Source of the DNA: Marmoricola sp.
Lineage (GTDB): Bacteria; Actinomycetota; Actinomycetes; Propionibacteriales; Nocardioidaceae
Assembly: GCA_025965195.1 (NCBI GenBank)
Contig: JAOPXK010000089.1
Span: 1-46,529 of the forward strand
Direction of reading: 5' to 3'
Length of the DNA: 46,529 bases
In this document: positions 26,504-34,257 of the stretch, one piece after another
Layout: each line of letters begins with the position of its first letter
How positions within the stretch are numbered: the stretch's first letter is position 1
Made by a program: the position numbers and the translations under genes
The notes under the pieces: generated by a model
The model's input: only the letters and a program-made list of their open reading frames with translations
The model's database searches: none
What the model was told of the DNA's origin: nothing

Positions 26504-28099
26504 ATGACCAGCCCAATGGACCGGGACGCCTTCCACGTCTATGACACGACGCTGCGTGACGGCGCCCAGCAGGAGGGGCTCAACCTCTCCGTGGCCGACA
26601 AGCTGGCCATTGCGCGCCAGCTCGACGGGCTCGGCGTCGGCTACATCGAGGGCGGCTGGCCGGGCGCGAACCCGAAGGACACCGAGTTCTTCCGTCGCGC
26701 CCAGCTCGAGCTCGAGCTCGAGCACGCGCAGCTGGCTGCGTTCGGCGCGACCCGTCGCGTCGGGATGAAGGCGGCCGACGACCCCCTGATCGCGGCCTTG
26801 CGCGACTCCGGCGCCGGTGTCGTCACCCTGGTCGCGAAGTCGCACGACCGGCATGTCGAGCTCGCGCTGCGGACCACGCTCACCGAGAACCTCGCGATGA
26901 TCCGCGACACGGTCTCCCACCTGCGCACCGAGGGTCAGCGGGTGTTCCTCGACGCCGAGCACTTCTTCGACGGCTACCGGGCCAACCGCGCGTATGCCCT
27001 CGAGGTCCTCAGGACAGCGGCCGAGGCCGGCGCCGAGGTGGTGGCGCTGTGTGACACGAACGGCGGCATGCTTCCCGACTGGGTCAGCGATGTCGTTGTC
27101 GACGTACGCGAGGCGCTGTCGCCTGATGGCGCCCGGGTGGGGATCCACTGCCACAACGACACAGGTTGTGCGGTCGCCAACACCCTTGCTGCGGTGGATG
27201 CCGGAGCGACGCATGTGCAGGGCACCCTCAACGGGTACGGCGAACGCACCGGCAACGCCGACCTCGTCACCGTGGTCGCGAACCTCGAGCTCAAGCTGGG
27301 CCGCCACGTGCTCCCCGAGGGCCTGCTGCGCGACGCCACCCGGATCGCGCACGCCGTGGCCGAGGTCACCAACGTGCCGCCCGCATCGCGTCAGCCGTAC
27401 GTCGGGACGAGTGCGTTCGCACACAAGGCGGGCCTGCACGCGAGCGCGATCAAGGTGGACCCGAACCTCTATCAGCACATGGACCCGATCGGCGTCGGCA
27501 ATGACATGCGCCTCCTCGTCTCGGACATGGCCGGCCGGGCGTCGATCGAGCTCAAGGGACGCGAGCTCGGGTTCGAGCTCGACCAGGACCTCGTCGCCCG
27601 GATCACCAAGCGGGTCAAGGAGATGGAGTCCCGCGGCTACACGTTCGAGGCTGCTGACGCGTCCTTCGAGCTGCTGCTTCTCGAAGAGGTCGAGGGCGTG
27701 CGGCCGTCGTACTTCGACATCGAGTCGTGGCGCGTGATCACCGAGACCGCCGGCGAGAGCGAAGCGCTCTCGGAGGCGACCGTGAAGCTGCGTGCAGCCG
27801 GTGGTCAACGGATGGTGATGACCGGCGAGGGCAACGGTCCGGTCAATGCGCTGGACCACGCGCTGCGGCAGGCGATCGGACAGGCCTGGCCGGAGGTCGC
27901 GAAGTTCGAGCTGATCGACTACAAGGTCCGGATCGTCGACCAGGGCCATGGCACCGACGCCATCACCCGGGTGCTGATCGAGACCACCGACGGCGTCTCG
28001 TCGTGGGTCACCGTCGGCGTCGGCCACAACGTGATCGAAGCGTCGTGGCGCGCGCTGCTGGACGGGCTGACGTTCGGCCTTCGCCGCCACAACGCCTGA
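26504..28099 (+). CDS. cimA: Citramalate synthase
   Basis: Condenses pyruvate and acetyl-CoA to (R)-citramalate, opening a threonine-independent route to 2-ketobutyrate and isoleucine. The 531-residue protein belongs to the CimA branch of the DRE-TIM family: [17 protein letters not shown] at the N-terminus, the [13 protein letters not shown] metal and substrate strand, [12 protein letters not shown], and a C-terminal LeuA-type allosteric domain (from about 380). The ATG at 26504 gives the family-typical start; upstream in-frame codons lie in the T-tract. The next pathway steps would use LeuCD and LeuB, both encoded here. An alternative reading as a divergent 2-isopropylmalate or homocitrate synthase is less likely given the Ile leader. 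Confidence 0.9.
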   Translation: MTSPMDRDAFHVYDTTLRDGAQQEGLNLSVADKLAIARQLDGLGVGYIEGGWPGANPKDTEFFRRAQLELELEHAQLAAFGATRRVGMKAADDPLIAALRDSGAGVVTLVAKSHDRHVELALRTTLTENLAMIRDTVSHLRTEGQRVFLDAEHFFDGYRANRAYALEVLRTAAEAGAEVVALCDTNGGMLPDWVSDVVVDVREALSPDGARVGIHCHNDTGCAVANTLAAVDAGATHVQGTLNGYGERTGNADLVTVVANLELKLGRHVLPEGLLRDATRIAHAVAEVTNVPPASRQPYVGTSAFAHKAGLHASAIKVDPNLYQHMDPIGVGNDMRLLVSDMAGRASIELKGRELGFELDQDLVARITKRVKEMESRGYTFEAADASFELLLLEEVEGVRPSYFDIESWRVITETAGESEALSEATVKLRAAGGQRMVMTGEGNGPVNALDHALRQAIGQAWPEVAKFELIDYKVRIVDQGHGTDAITRVLIETTDGVSSWVTVGVGHNVIEASWRALLDGLTFGLRRHNA

Positions 28100-28107
28100 G
28101 CAGCTGG

Positions 28108-29043
28108 TCAGCTGACGGCGTTGCGGATCGCGCGGGCGACGACCTCGACGGCCGCGATCTCGAGGACGACCGGGTTCTCCATGGCAATGCCGGTGCTCAG
28201 GACGAAGGCGGTGTCCCCGTCGAGCGCGGTGTGGACCGGCCTGATCGCGTGGGCGAAGCCGTCGTGGACGACCTCGGAGAGCCGATGGGCCTGGGTCTTG
28301 TCGAGCCCGACATTCGTGGCCACCACTACGAGGGTGGTGTTCTCGCCCGGTGCAGCGGGCATCGACAGTCCGTTGGCCAGCAGCGTCTCGACGATGTCAC
28401 CGGGCCCGGCGATCGGCGTACCGTCCGCTGCGACGATGTCGCCCACGGCATTGACCGCAGCGAGCGCTCCGATGATGCCGCCGCCGGGAAGCTCGACCGA
28501 CGCAGTACCGATCCCGCCGGGCGCCGCCTGGTCAGGACCGAGCAGCTTGCCGACGGTCGCGCCGGTGCCGGCGCCGAAACGCCCGTTGCCGCAGGGGGAT
28601 TCGGGTTCGGCGTCGATGCAGGCATGCCGTCCGGCGGCCGCGTCGGGCGTGGCGTTCGGGTCTCCGACGCCGAGGTCGAAGAGCACGGCCGCGGACACGA
28701 TCGGGACGTTGCGCACCCCGGTGGGAAAGCCGATGCCCTTTTCGGCGAGATGGCCCATCACGCCGTCGGCCGCGGCGAGCCCGAACGCGGAGCCGCCGGC
28801 CAGCAGGATCGCGTGGACCCGATCGACCGTGCGCCCGGGCCGGAGCAGGTCGGTCTCGCGCGTGCCCGGTGCGGCACCGCGTACGTCGACCGAGGCGACC
28901 GCTCCCTCGTCGGGCGCGAGCACGACAGTGCAACCGGTCAGCCCGACCGGATCCGTCCAGTGCCCGACCCGGATGCCGGGTACGTCGGTGATGTCGCCCT
29001 GGTCTGCTGAGTCCACCTCCCCACGGTAGAGCCCCGTGCTCAA
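28108..29043 (-). CDS. P1 family (S58) peptidase, NylC/DmpA-like Ntn hydrolase
   Basis: A protein of about 311 residues. DITDVPGIRVGHWTD at the start, LLAGGSAFGLAAADGVM and GNGRFGAGTGATVGKL are typical of the P1 family. PGENTTLVVVATN carries an Asn235-Thr236 pair matching the autocleavage site of nylon-oligomer hydrolase NylC, where Thr becomes the N-terminal nucleophile. Natural substrates are unknown; relatives cleave short amides or N-terminal D- or beta-amino acids. I chose the TTG at 29043 because GGAGGAGGAG lies 5 nt before it on the minus strand; a longer frame reaches 29124 without a site. It converges on cimA with an 8-nt gap. Confidence 0.85.
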   Translation of the reverse strand: MSTGLYRGEVDSADQGDITDVPGIRVGHWTDPVGLTGCTVVLAPDEGAVASVDVRGAAPGTRETDLLRPGRTVDRVHAILLAGGSAFGLAAADGVMGHLAEKGIGFPTGVRNVPIVSAAVLFDLGVGDPNATPDAAAGRHACIDAEPESPCGNGRFGAGTGATVGKLLGPDQAAPGGIGTASVELPGGGIIGALAAVNAVGDIVAADGTPIAGPGDIVETLLANGLSMPAAPGENTTLVVVATNVGLDKTQAHRLSEVVHDGFAHAIRPVHTALDGDTAFVLSTGIAMENPVVLEIAAVEVVARAIRNAVS

Positions 29044-29136
29044 GGGATCTCCTCCTCCATGGCATCCGACGCTACGCCGGTCTAGCCGGGCTGCCGATTG
29101 ACCACGGGAACCGAGTCGCGCCACTACCTTGCAGCC

Positions 29137-29493
29137 ATGACTGATGCCGCCGTACAGCCCGGACCAGGATCCGGGGACCGGGTGATCGCCGTCGTGCTGC
29201 TGGTGCTCTTCGCCCTTGCCTGCGCGGTCGCGTCGTTCGTCGGCATCATGCTCGCCTTCGTCTCCGACAGCTGCAACGGGAGCAACTGCGACACCGGGCT
29301 GATCGCCACCGGGATGTTGGTCACCGCGGTGGTGCCCTGGGCCATCTGGCTGCTGACCCTGATCCTGACGATCGTGTGGTTCGCGCGCTCGAAGAAGGCC
29401 TGGTGGCTCCCGCTCGTCGGCGCCATTGCGGCCGGAGTCGCGGCGGGCATCGGCATCGCGATCGCCTTCGCCGGGGCACCTTCGGGTTTCTAG
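29137..29493 (+). CDS. Small membrane protein of unknown function
   Basis: A 118-residue protein with three hydrophobic helices (about 16-40, 55-82 and 90-115). The first loop contains SDSCNGSNCDTG, whose two cysteines could form a disulfide outside the membrane. The N-terminus is short and hydrophilic. No family is recognised. TACCTT (29125-29130) sits 6 nt before the ATG, so the message is probably leaderless, and earlier in-frame starts are excluded. It is divergent from the P1 peptidase and convergent with the glycosylase-family gene. Confidence 0.65.
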   Translation: MTDAAVQPGPGSGDRVIAVVLLVLFALACAVASFVGIMLAFVSDSCNGSNCDTGLIATGMLVTAVVPWAIWLLTLILTIVWFARSKKAWWLPLVGAIAAGVAAGIGIAIAFAGAPSGF

Positions 29494-29513
29494 CGCCAGC
29501 TCGGCGGGACGCG

Positions 29514-30413
29514 TCAGTCAGTGAGAAGTCGGTCGCACTCGTCGATCAGGCGCTGGCGCAAGGGCGCACCACGTTCGGCGAAGGTGCGTTGCGCGGCGAC
29601 GTACTCGGCCTTGCCCTCCGGTGTCTCGATCCGGACCGGCGTGAAGCCCAGCTCGCCGAAGTCGTACGGCGAGGCGCGCATGTCGAGCTCGCGGATGTCC
29701 CAGGCCAGCTCGAAGCAGTCCGCGACCAGCTCCGAGGACACCAGGGGAGTCAGCCGGAACGCGTGCTTGTAGAGATCCATCCCGGCATGAAGGCAACCCG
29801 GCTGTTCGAAGGCGACCCGGTCCCCGCTGGCCGGTTGCAACGTGTTCAGCGGCCGCGCGGTCGGTGTGAAGAACCGGAACGCGTCGAAGTGCGAGCAGCC
29901 GATCCGGTGCGACTCGACGACCTCGTCGGTGCCGGTCGGCCCGAGCCGCAGCGGCCAGTCGTGGCGGACCGCCGGCGTGCGGTGCACCATCGCCCACTCG
30001 TGCAGGCCGAAGCAGCCGAGCGTCGGCTGCCGACCGGCCGTCGCGACCAGAAGGGTCCGGACCGACTCGAGCAACCCCCGTCGACTCTCCAGATGATCGG
30101 CCGTAACGGATAGTCCGCCACGAAAAGCACCTGATTCGGGTCCCGATCGGTGCTTTTCGTGGCGGACTATCCGGCCGTAGCCCTTGAAGTTGGCGTGGTC
30201 GGGGGCATCCGCCAATGCGACGCCGTACCCGGGGTGCCAGCGCCGGAGGGCGGCCGGGCGCTGGGAGTAGTAGACGAACAGGAAGTCGTGGACCGGGTGT
30301 GAGACCTGCTTCCGACGGCGCTCGAGGTGCGGTTGGATCCAGACGTCGACGCGTGCCTCGTGCGCGGCCTGGCGGGCTTGCCAGGTCGCGCGTTCGAGGA
30401 TCGTGGTGGTCAC
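29514..30413 (-). CDS. 3-methyladenine DNA glycosylase family protein (uncharacterised actinobacterial family)
   Basis: A 299-residue protein of the actinobacterial family usually labelled 3-methyladenine DNA glycosylase, recognisable by HPVHDFLFVYYSQRPAALRRWHPG, GCFGLHEWAMVHR and QPGCLHAGMDLYKHAF. No helix-hairpin-helix or other known glycosylase motif is visible, so the label is inherited rather than proven. GTG 30413 gives the family N-terminus MTTTILERATWQARQ. The stretch IVRHEKHRSGPESGAF and its neighbours (about residues 80-100) is encoded by a roughly 67-bp near-perfect palindrome (30107-30173). From memory, relatives lack such a segment, so this looks like an in-frame insertion. The frame stays open, so the protein may still work. 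Confidence 0.75.
   Translation of the reverse strand: MTTTILERATWQARQAAHEARVDVWIQPHLERRRKQVSHPVHDFLFVYYSQRPAALRRWHPGYGVALADAPDHANFKGYGRIVRHEKHRSGPESGAFRGGLSVTADHLESRRGLLESVRTLLVATAGRQPTLGCFGLHEWAMVHRTPAVRHDWPLRLGPTGTDEVVESHRIGCSHFDAFRFFTPTARPLNTLQPASGDRVAFEQPGCLHAGMDLYKHAFRLTPLVSSELVADCFELAWDIRELDMRASPYDFGELGFTPVRIETPEGKAEYVAAQRTFAERGAPLRQRLIDECDRLLTD
30107..30173. repeat. Large palindromic element inside a coding sequence
   Basis: Perfect 25-base inverted arms (30107-30131 and 30149-30173; core CCGCCACGAAAAGCACC) flank a 17-nt centre that is itself nearly symmetric (GAT T CGGG T CCCG ATC). The whole 67 bp is therefore close to one continuous palindrome. It is read through in frame by the glycosylase-family gene on the minus strand. 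I found no second copy in the window. Confidence 0.9.
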
Positions 30414-30431
30414 CGGATGAGGGTAGGTGCT

Positions 30432-30471
30432 CTCGGCTGCGCTGGACCAACCTCGGCTGCGCTGGCCCAAC
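30432..30471. repeat. 20-bp tandem duplication
   Basis: Two adjacent copies of CTCGGCTGCGCTGG(A/C)CCAAC at 30432-30451 and 30452-30471, differing at one base. They occupy the space between the leftward glycosylase-family gene and the rightward FAH gene, directly upstream of the latter's -10. Confidence 0.85.
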
Positions 30472-30494
30472 ACCCGCTCGATAGGCTCGGGTTC

Positions 30495-31295
30495 GTGCGT
30501 ATAGCGAGATTCACCACAGGCGAAGACCCCCAGTACGGCGTAGTCACCGGCGAGGTCGATGACCGCGGCATCCCGGATGAGGACTGCATGATCGTCGGCC
30601 TCACCGGCGATCCGCTGTACGTCGGCATCCAGCTCACCCAGGAGGAGCACAAGCTGGCCGACGTCCGGCTGCTCGCTCCCGTGCTCCCGCGGAGCAAGGT
30701 TGTCGGCATCGGCAAGAACTACGCGGCCCACGCGAAGGAGATGGGCGGCGAGGTTCCCAAGGAGCCGCTGATGTTCATCAAGCCGAACACCAGCGTCGTC
30801 GGCCCGGGTGACCCGGTGTTCTACCCGCGTCAGTCGAGCAACGTGCACTTCGAGGGCGAGCTCGCCGTCGTGATCGGCCGGCTCTGCCGCGATGTGCCCA
30901 AGGAGAAGGTCAACGACGTCATCCACGGCTACACGATCGGCAACGACGTGACCGCCCGCGACCTGCAGCGGTCCGACGTACAGTTCACCCGCGCGAAGGG
31001 GTTCGACTCGTTCTGCCCGCTCGGTCCCTGGATCGAGACCGATCTCGACGTCACCAACCTGAAGGTGCAGACCTACCTCAACGGCGACCTGAAGCAGGAC
31101 GGCACCACGCTCGACCTGATCTTCGACGTGCCGACGCTGATCGCGTACGTCTCGTCGGTGATGACGCTGCTGCCCGGCGACGTCATCCTCACCGGCACCC
31201 CTGACGGTGTCGGACCGATGACCCCCGGCGACGAGGTCGAAGTGTTCGTCCAGGGCATCGGATCCCTGACGAACAAGGTGGTTTCTCGTGACTGA
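30495..31295 (+). CDS. Fumarylacetoacetate hydrolase family protein
   Basis: A 266-residue protein with the FAH fold: VVGIGKNYAAHAKEMG, the metal-binding VHFEGELAVVIGR glutamates, GYTIGNDVTARDLQ, KGFDSFCPLGPW and ILTGTPDGVGPM. Family members cleave or decarboxylate C-C bonds in 2,4-diketo or 2-hydroxy-dienoate acids in aromatic breakdown, or act as oxaloacetate tautomerase/decarboxylase; the specific reaction is not visible. GTG 30495 follows TAGGCT (30482-30487) by 7 nt (leaderless). Its stop overlaps the gltX start by 8 nt, so the genes are coupled. Confidence 0.9.
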   Translation: MRIARFTTGEDPQYGVVTGEVDDRGIPDEDCMIVGLTGDPLYVGIQLTQEEHKLADVRLLAPVLPRSKVVGIGKNYAAHAKEMGGEVPKEPLMFIKPNTSVVGPGDPVFYPRQSSNVHFEGELAVVIGRLCRDVPKEKVNDVIHGYTIGNDVTARDLQRSDVQFTRAKGFDSFCPLGPWIETDLDVTNLKVQTYLNGDLKQDGTTLDLIFDVPTLIAYVSSVMTLLPGDVILTGTPDGVGPMTPGDEVEVFVQGIGSLTNKVVSRD

Positions 31296-32787
31296 CCCGG
31301 ATGAGGGCGCCGTGCTCGGCGACCTCGCCCCGTCTGATGTGCGAGTCAGGTTTCCACCCTCGCCGACTGGCTTCCTGCACGTCGGCAACGCGCGGTCGGC
31401 CTTGTTCAACTGGGCTTTCGCCCGCCACTTCGGTGGCAAGCTGGTGCTCCGCATCGAGGACACCGACCTGGCCCGCAACACGGCTGAGGGTTACGACTCG
31501 GTGCTCAACTCCCTGCGCTGGTTGGGGATCGACTGGGACGAGGGCCCGGACGTCGGCGGTCCGGTGGGCCCGTACAAGCAGTCCGAACGCTTCGACATCT
31601 ACCGTGACGTGGTCGAGAAGCTGAGGACTGCCGGCTCGGTCTACGACTGCTTCTGCGCAGCAGACGAGGTCGAGGCCAGGCGCAAGGCCTCGGGCTCGAA
31701 GGTGCAGGGGTACGACGGCTTCTGCCGTGAGCTTTCCGCGGAGCAGCGCGCGGTGTTCGAGGCCGAGGGTCGCACCCCGGTTGTGCGACTGCGCATGCCC
31801 GAGCACCCGATCACTTTCGACGACCTCGTCCGCGGCCAGGTGACGTTCCTGCCCGAGAACGTGCCGGACTTCGCAATCGTGAGGGCGAGTGGCGACCCGC
31901 TCTACACCCTGGTCAACCCGACCGACGACGCGATGATGGGCATCACCCACGTGCTCCGTGGTGAGGACCTGCTCTCGAGTACGCCGCGCCAGATCGCGCT
32001 CTACGAAGCGCTGAAGGCAGTTGGCATCGGCAGTGGTGCGCCTCGCTTCGGCCACCTTCCGATCGTGATGGGCGAGGGCAACAAGCGGCTGTCCAAGCGC
32101 GATGCCGGATCCGGCCTGCTCGACTATGTCGAAGGCGGCTACCTGCCCGAGGGTGTGCTGAACTACCTGGCCCTCCTCGGTTGGGGGATCGCCGCCGACC
32201 GCGACGTCTTCACGATGGCGGAGATGGCGGAGGCGTTCGACATCCGTCGGGTCAATCCGAACCCTGCTCGCTTCGACATCAAGAAGCTCGATGCCATCAA
32301 CGCAGCGCACATGAGGCTGCTCTCCCTGGAGGAGATGGGCTCCCGGGTGACGCCGTACCTCCAGAAAGCCGGCGTGCTCAGCGACCCCGTCACCGACGAG
32401 CAGCAGGCGCTGCTGGGCAGGGCCATTCCGCTGGTGCACGAGCGGATGAACAAGCTCACCGAGGCGCCCGACATGTTGAGCTTCCTCTTCACCGACAAGG
32501 TGGAGTACGACGCCGACGACGTCGCGAAGCTGCTCGATGAGGAGGGCCGCAAGGTCGTCGCCGCTGCGCGCTCGGCCGTGGCCGACCTGCCGGAGTGGAC
32601 CACTGAGGCGATCGATGAGGCCCTTCGGAAGAAGCTCGTCGAGGAGCTCGGCATAAAGCCGCGGAACGCGTTCGGCCCGGTCCGGGTCGCGATCACCGGT
32701 CGCCGGATCTCGCCGCCGCTCTTCGAGTCACTGGAGCTGCTCGGCCGGGAGGAGTCGCTCGCGCGGCTGGACGCGGTCTCTGCATGA
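31288..32787 (+). CDS. gltX: Glutamyl-tRNA synthetase
   Basis: A 499-residue class I aminoacyl-tRNA synthetase that charges tRNA-Glu. The HIGH-type motif appears as PSPTGFLHVGNAR and the KMSKS-type motif as KRLSKRDAGS. The C-terminal helical anticodon-binding region runs from about 330. The GTG start overlaps the end of the FAH gene. Many actinobacteria lack GlnRS and use a non-discriminating GluRS that also charges tRNA-Gln, corrected later by GatCAB. The tRNA-Gln and tRNA-Glu genes about 1 kb downstream fit that arrangement, though discrimination cannot be read from motifs here. Confidence 0.97.
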   Translation: MTDPDEGAVLGDLAPSDVRVRFPPSPTGFLHVGNARSALFNWAFARHFGGKLVLRIEDTDLARNTAEGYDSVLNSLRWLGIDWDEGPDVGGPVGPYKQSERFDIYRDVVEKLRTAGSVYDCFCAADEVEARRKASGSKVQGYDGFCRELSAEQRAVFEAEGRTPVVRLRMPEHPITFDDLVRGQVTFLPENVPDFAIVRASGDPLYTLVNPTDDAMMGITHVLRGEDLLSSTPRQIALYEALKAVGIGSGAPRFGHLPIVMGEGNKRLSKRDAGSGLLDYVEGGYLPEGVLNYLALLGWGIAADRDVFTMAEMAEAFDIRRVNPNPARFDIKKLDAINAAHMRLLSLEEMGSRVTPYLQKAGVLSDPVTDEQQALLGRAIPLVHERMNKLTEAPDMLSFLFTDKVEYDADDVAKLLDEEGRKVVAAARSAVADLPEWTTEAIDEALRKKLVEELGIKPRNAFGPVRVAITGRRISPPLFESLELLGREESLARLDAVSA

Positions 32788-33740
32788 CGGTGCCGGGCAG
32801 CCATCCGCACCCCGAGCCGCGCACGTATCCGTTGATGCTGCGCACCTGGGACTACGCGTGGTGGAAGCCCTTCGTCGGGTTCCTGTGCCTGCTCGTCGGG
32901 ATGTTCCTGGTCGGCCCGCTGCTCCTGCTGCCGGTGCTCGCGATCGGGGTCGCGATCCAGGGTGGGCCGTTCGGTCAAGGGTTCTCCGATGCGCTCGCGC
33001 TGAAGACCGTCACGCCGGCAGCAATGCTCTACGTGAACCTCTCGCTCGCGATCGCCGTGCCGATAGCGGCGCTGATCGTCAGGTACATCCACCGGCTCCG
33101 GTTCCGCTGGCTGCTCTCGGTGCTGCCCGGTGTCCGCTGGCGGTTCTTCGGGATCTGCTTCGGTCTCGGCCTGGTGGCGCTGGTCGCGCAGATCGCGGTC
33201 AGCCTGGTGCTCCCCGGCGACCAGAGTGACGTCAGCGGCAGCCCGCACCACATCACCGGCACGCTCGTCGCTCTTGCGATCGTCGTCCTGCTGACGACCC
33301 CGTTGCAGGCGATGGGGGAGGAGTTCGCGTTCCGCGGCTATCTGATGCAGGCGTTTGGCTCCTTGTCGAAGTCCCGGACGGCCGCGGTGCTGCTGACGTC
33401 GCTGCTCTTCGCGTTCGCGCACGGGGTGCAGAACTTCCCGCTGTTCTTCGACAGATTCGCGTTCGGGCTGATGGCCGGCTTCATCGTCGTACGCACTGGT
33501 GGGCTGGAAGCCGGCATCGCGATGCACATCTTGAACAACATCGCCGCGTTCGGCTTTGCGCTCGTCTTCGGCGACATCGCGGCGTCGCTCAAGGTCTCCG
33601 AGGTGTCCTGGTGGAACCTCCCTCTGACCATCACCCAGAACGGCGTCTACCTGATCCTGGTGCTGCTCGCCGCGAAGCGAATGGGCCTGACCAACAAGTC
33701 GACGCCACAGGTGAGCGTGGCGTCCGTCACGACTACCTGA
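32784..33740 (+). CDS. CPBP-family intramembrane metalloprotease
   Basis: A 318-residue membrane protein with about eight helices. The ABI/CPBP motifs are present: GEEFAFRGYLMQAFG (the EExxxR motif), LLFAFAHGVQN (histidine motif 2) and HILNNIAAFGFAL (motif 3). Bacterial relatives act as intramembrane proteases, in bacteriocin self-immunity or as Rce1-like enzymes; the target here is unknown. Its ATG overlaps the gltX stop (ATGA), so it is translated with gltX. The tRNA operon follows 86 nt downstream with its own promoter. Confidence 0.88.
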   Translation: MTVPGSHPHPEPRTYPLMLRTWDYAWWKPFVGFLCLLVGMFLVGPLLLLPVLAIGVAIQGGPFGQGFSDALALKTVTPAAMLYVNLSLAIAVPIAALIVRYIHRLRFRWLLSVLPGVRWRFFGICFGLGLVALVAQIAVSLVLPGDQSDVSGSPHHITGTLVALAIVVLLTTPLQAMGEEFAFRGYLMQAFGSLSKSRTAAVLLTSLLFAFAHGVQNFPLFFDRFAFGLMAGFIVVRTGGLEAGIAMHILNNIAAFGFALVFGDIAASLKVSEVSWWNLPLTITQNGVYLILVLLAAKRMGLTNKSTPQVSVASVTTT

Positions 33741-33755
33741 TCAGGGGCCTCTCGA

Positions 33756-33785
33756 TTGGTGACGGGGGCGGCGGTTGTGTATCCT
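33756..33785 (+). promoter_or_regulatory. Promoter of the tRNA-Gln/tRNA-Glu unit
   Basis: TTGGTG (33756-33761), an 18-nt spacer and TATCCT (33780-33785). GCGGTTG and CAACCGC flank the -10 as an inverted repeat. Confidence 0.5.
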
Positions 33786-33826
33786 CAACCGCGGTCCACA
33801 CGGCGTTCGTGGGGGCCGCAATCCCA

Positions 33827-33898
33827 TGGGGTATGGGGTAATTGGCAGCCCGACTGGTTCTGGTCCAGTTAGTCTAGGTTCGAGTCCTAGTACCCCAG
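33827..33898 (+). tRNA. tRNA-Gln (CUG anticodon)
   Basis: Folds into a full cloverleaf: acceptor TGGGGTA/TACCCCA, D stem GGGT/GCCC, anticodon stem ACTGG/CCAGT with loop TTCTGGT (anticodon CTG), T stem CTAGG/CCTAG with loop TTCGAGT, discriminator G. CCA is not encoded. The tandem TGGGGTA at 33834-33840 could be mistaken for the acceptor, but only the first copy gives correct D-arm spacing. Confidence 0.95.
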
Positions 33899-33956
33899 CT
33901 GAGTCGCTCTGATTGGACTCAAACAAAGGGCGAAGGCTACAGTTTCGTCCGCTCTG

Positions 33957-34032
33957 GCCCCCGTTGTGTAGTGGCCTAGCACGCCGCCCTCTCAAGGCGG
34001 TAGCGCGGGTTCGAATCCCGTCGGGGGTACCA
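33957..34032 (+). tRNA. tRNA-Glu (CUC anticodon)
   Basis: Cloverleaf with acceptor GCCCCCG/CGGGGGT (one G-U), D stem GTGT/GCAC, anticodon stem CCGCC/GGCGG with loop CTCTCAA (anticodon CTC), T stem GCGGG/CCCGT with loop TTCGAAT, discriminator A. CCA is encoded at 34030-34032. It lies 58 nt after tRNA-Gln and is probably co-transcribed. Confidence 0.95.
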
Positions 34033-34042
34033 CCGGAGGTGG

Positions 34043-34074
34043 CCTCCTGACCTGCAGAAATGCGGGACAGGAGG
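34043..34074 (+). terminator. Terminator after the tRNA pair
   Basis: CCTCCTG (34043-34049) pairs with CAGGAGG (34068-34074), then after one A-A mismatch CCTGCA pairs with TGCGGG around a GAAA tetraloop. A moderately T-rich stretch follows. Confidence 0.75.
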
Positions 34075-34257
34075 TCCCTCTCATTTCGGTGCCTGAGTTG
34101 GGCAACCCTCGGACAACACGAGGATCCAGCTGGGCAACAGGAGTCCGGTTTCCGGACTGTGTTGGGCGCTCGGCATCTCGGGCGGCGTCCATGGCGGTGG
34201 CGACTTCATCGAGCCGGTCCGTGAACAGGGGGCAGTCGGTGATGCCAAACTGTGGAA
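34075..34257. other. Non-coding spacer after the tRNA terminator
   Basis: Contains two small hairpins, CCTCG/CGAGG and AGTCCGG/CCGGACT, and two GTTGGGCAAC-like repeats. I see no convincing gene, integrase fragment or att-site duplication. CAAACT at 34246-34251 is a plausible -10 for the next gene. Confidence 0.4.

Noticed and set aside
29514-31481. Extension of the glycosylase-family gene upstream to 31481 on the minus strand
   Set aside because: The extra frame runs antisense through the FAH gene; the family start is the GTG at 30413.
33992-34192. 66-codon minus-strand frame across tRNA-Glu and its terminator
   Set aside because: Overlaps the tRNA and hairpin, with no start signal or recognisable domain.
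33827-34257. Integration site of a mobile element at the tRNA genes
   Set aside because: No integrase, no duplicated tRNA 3' end and no codon-usage shift visible in the window.
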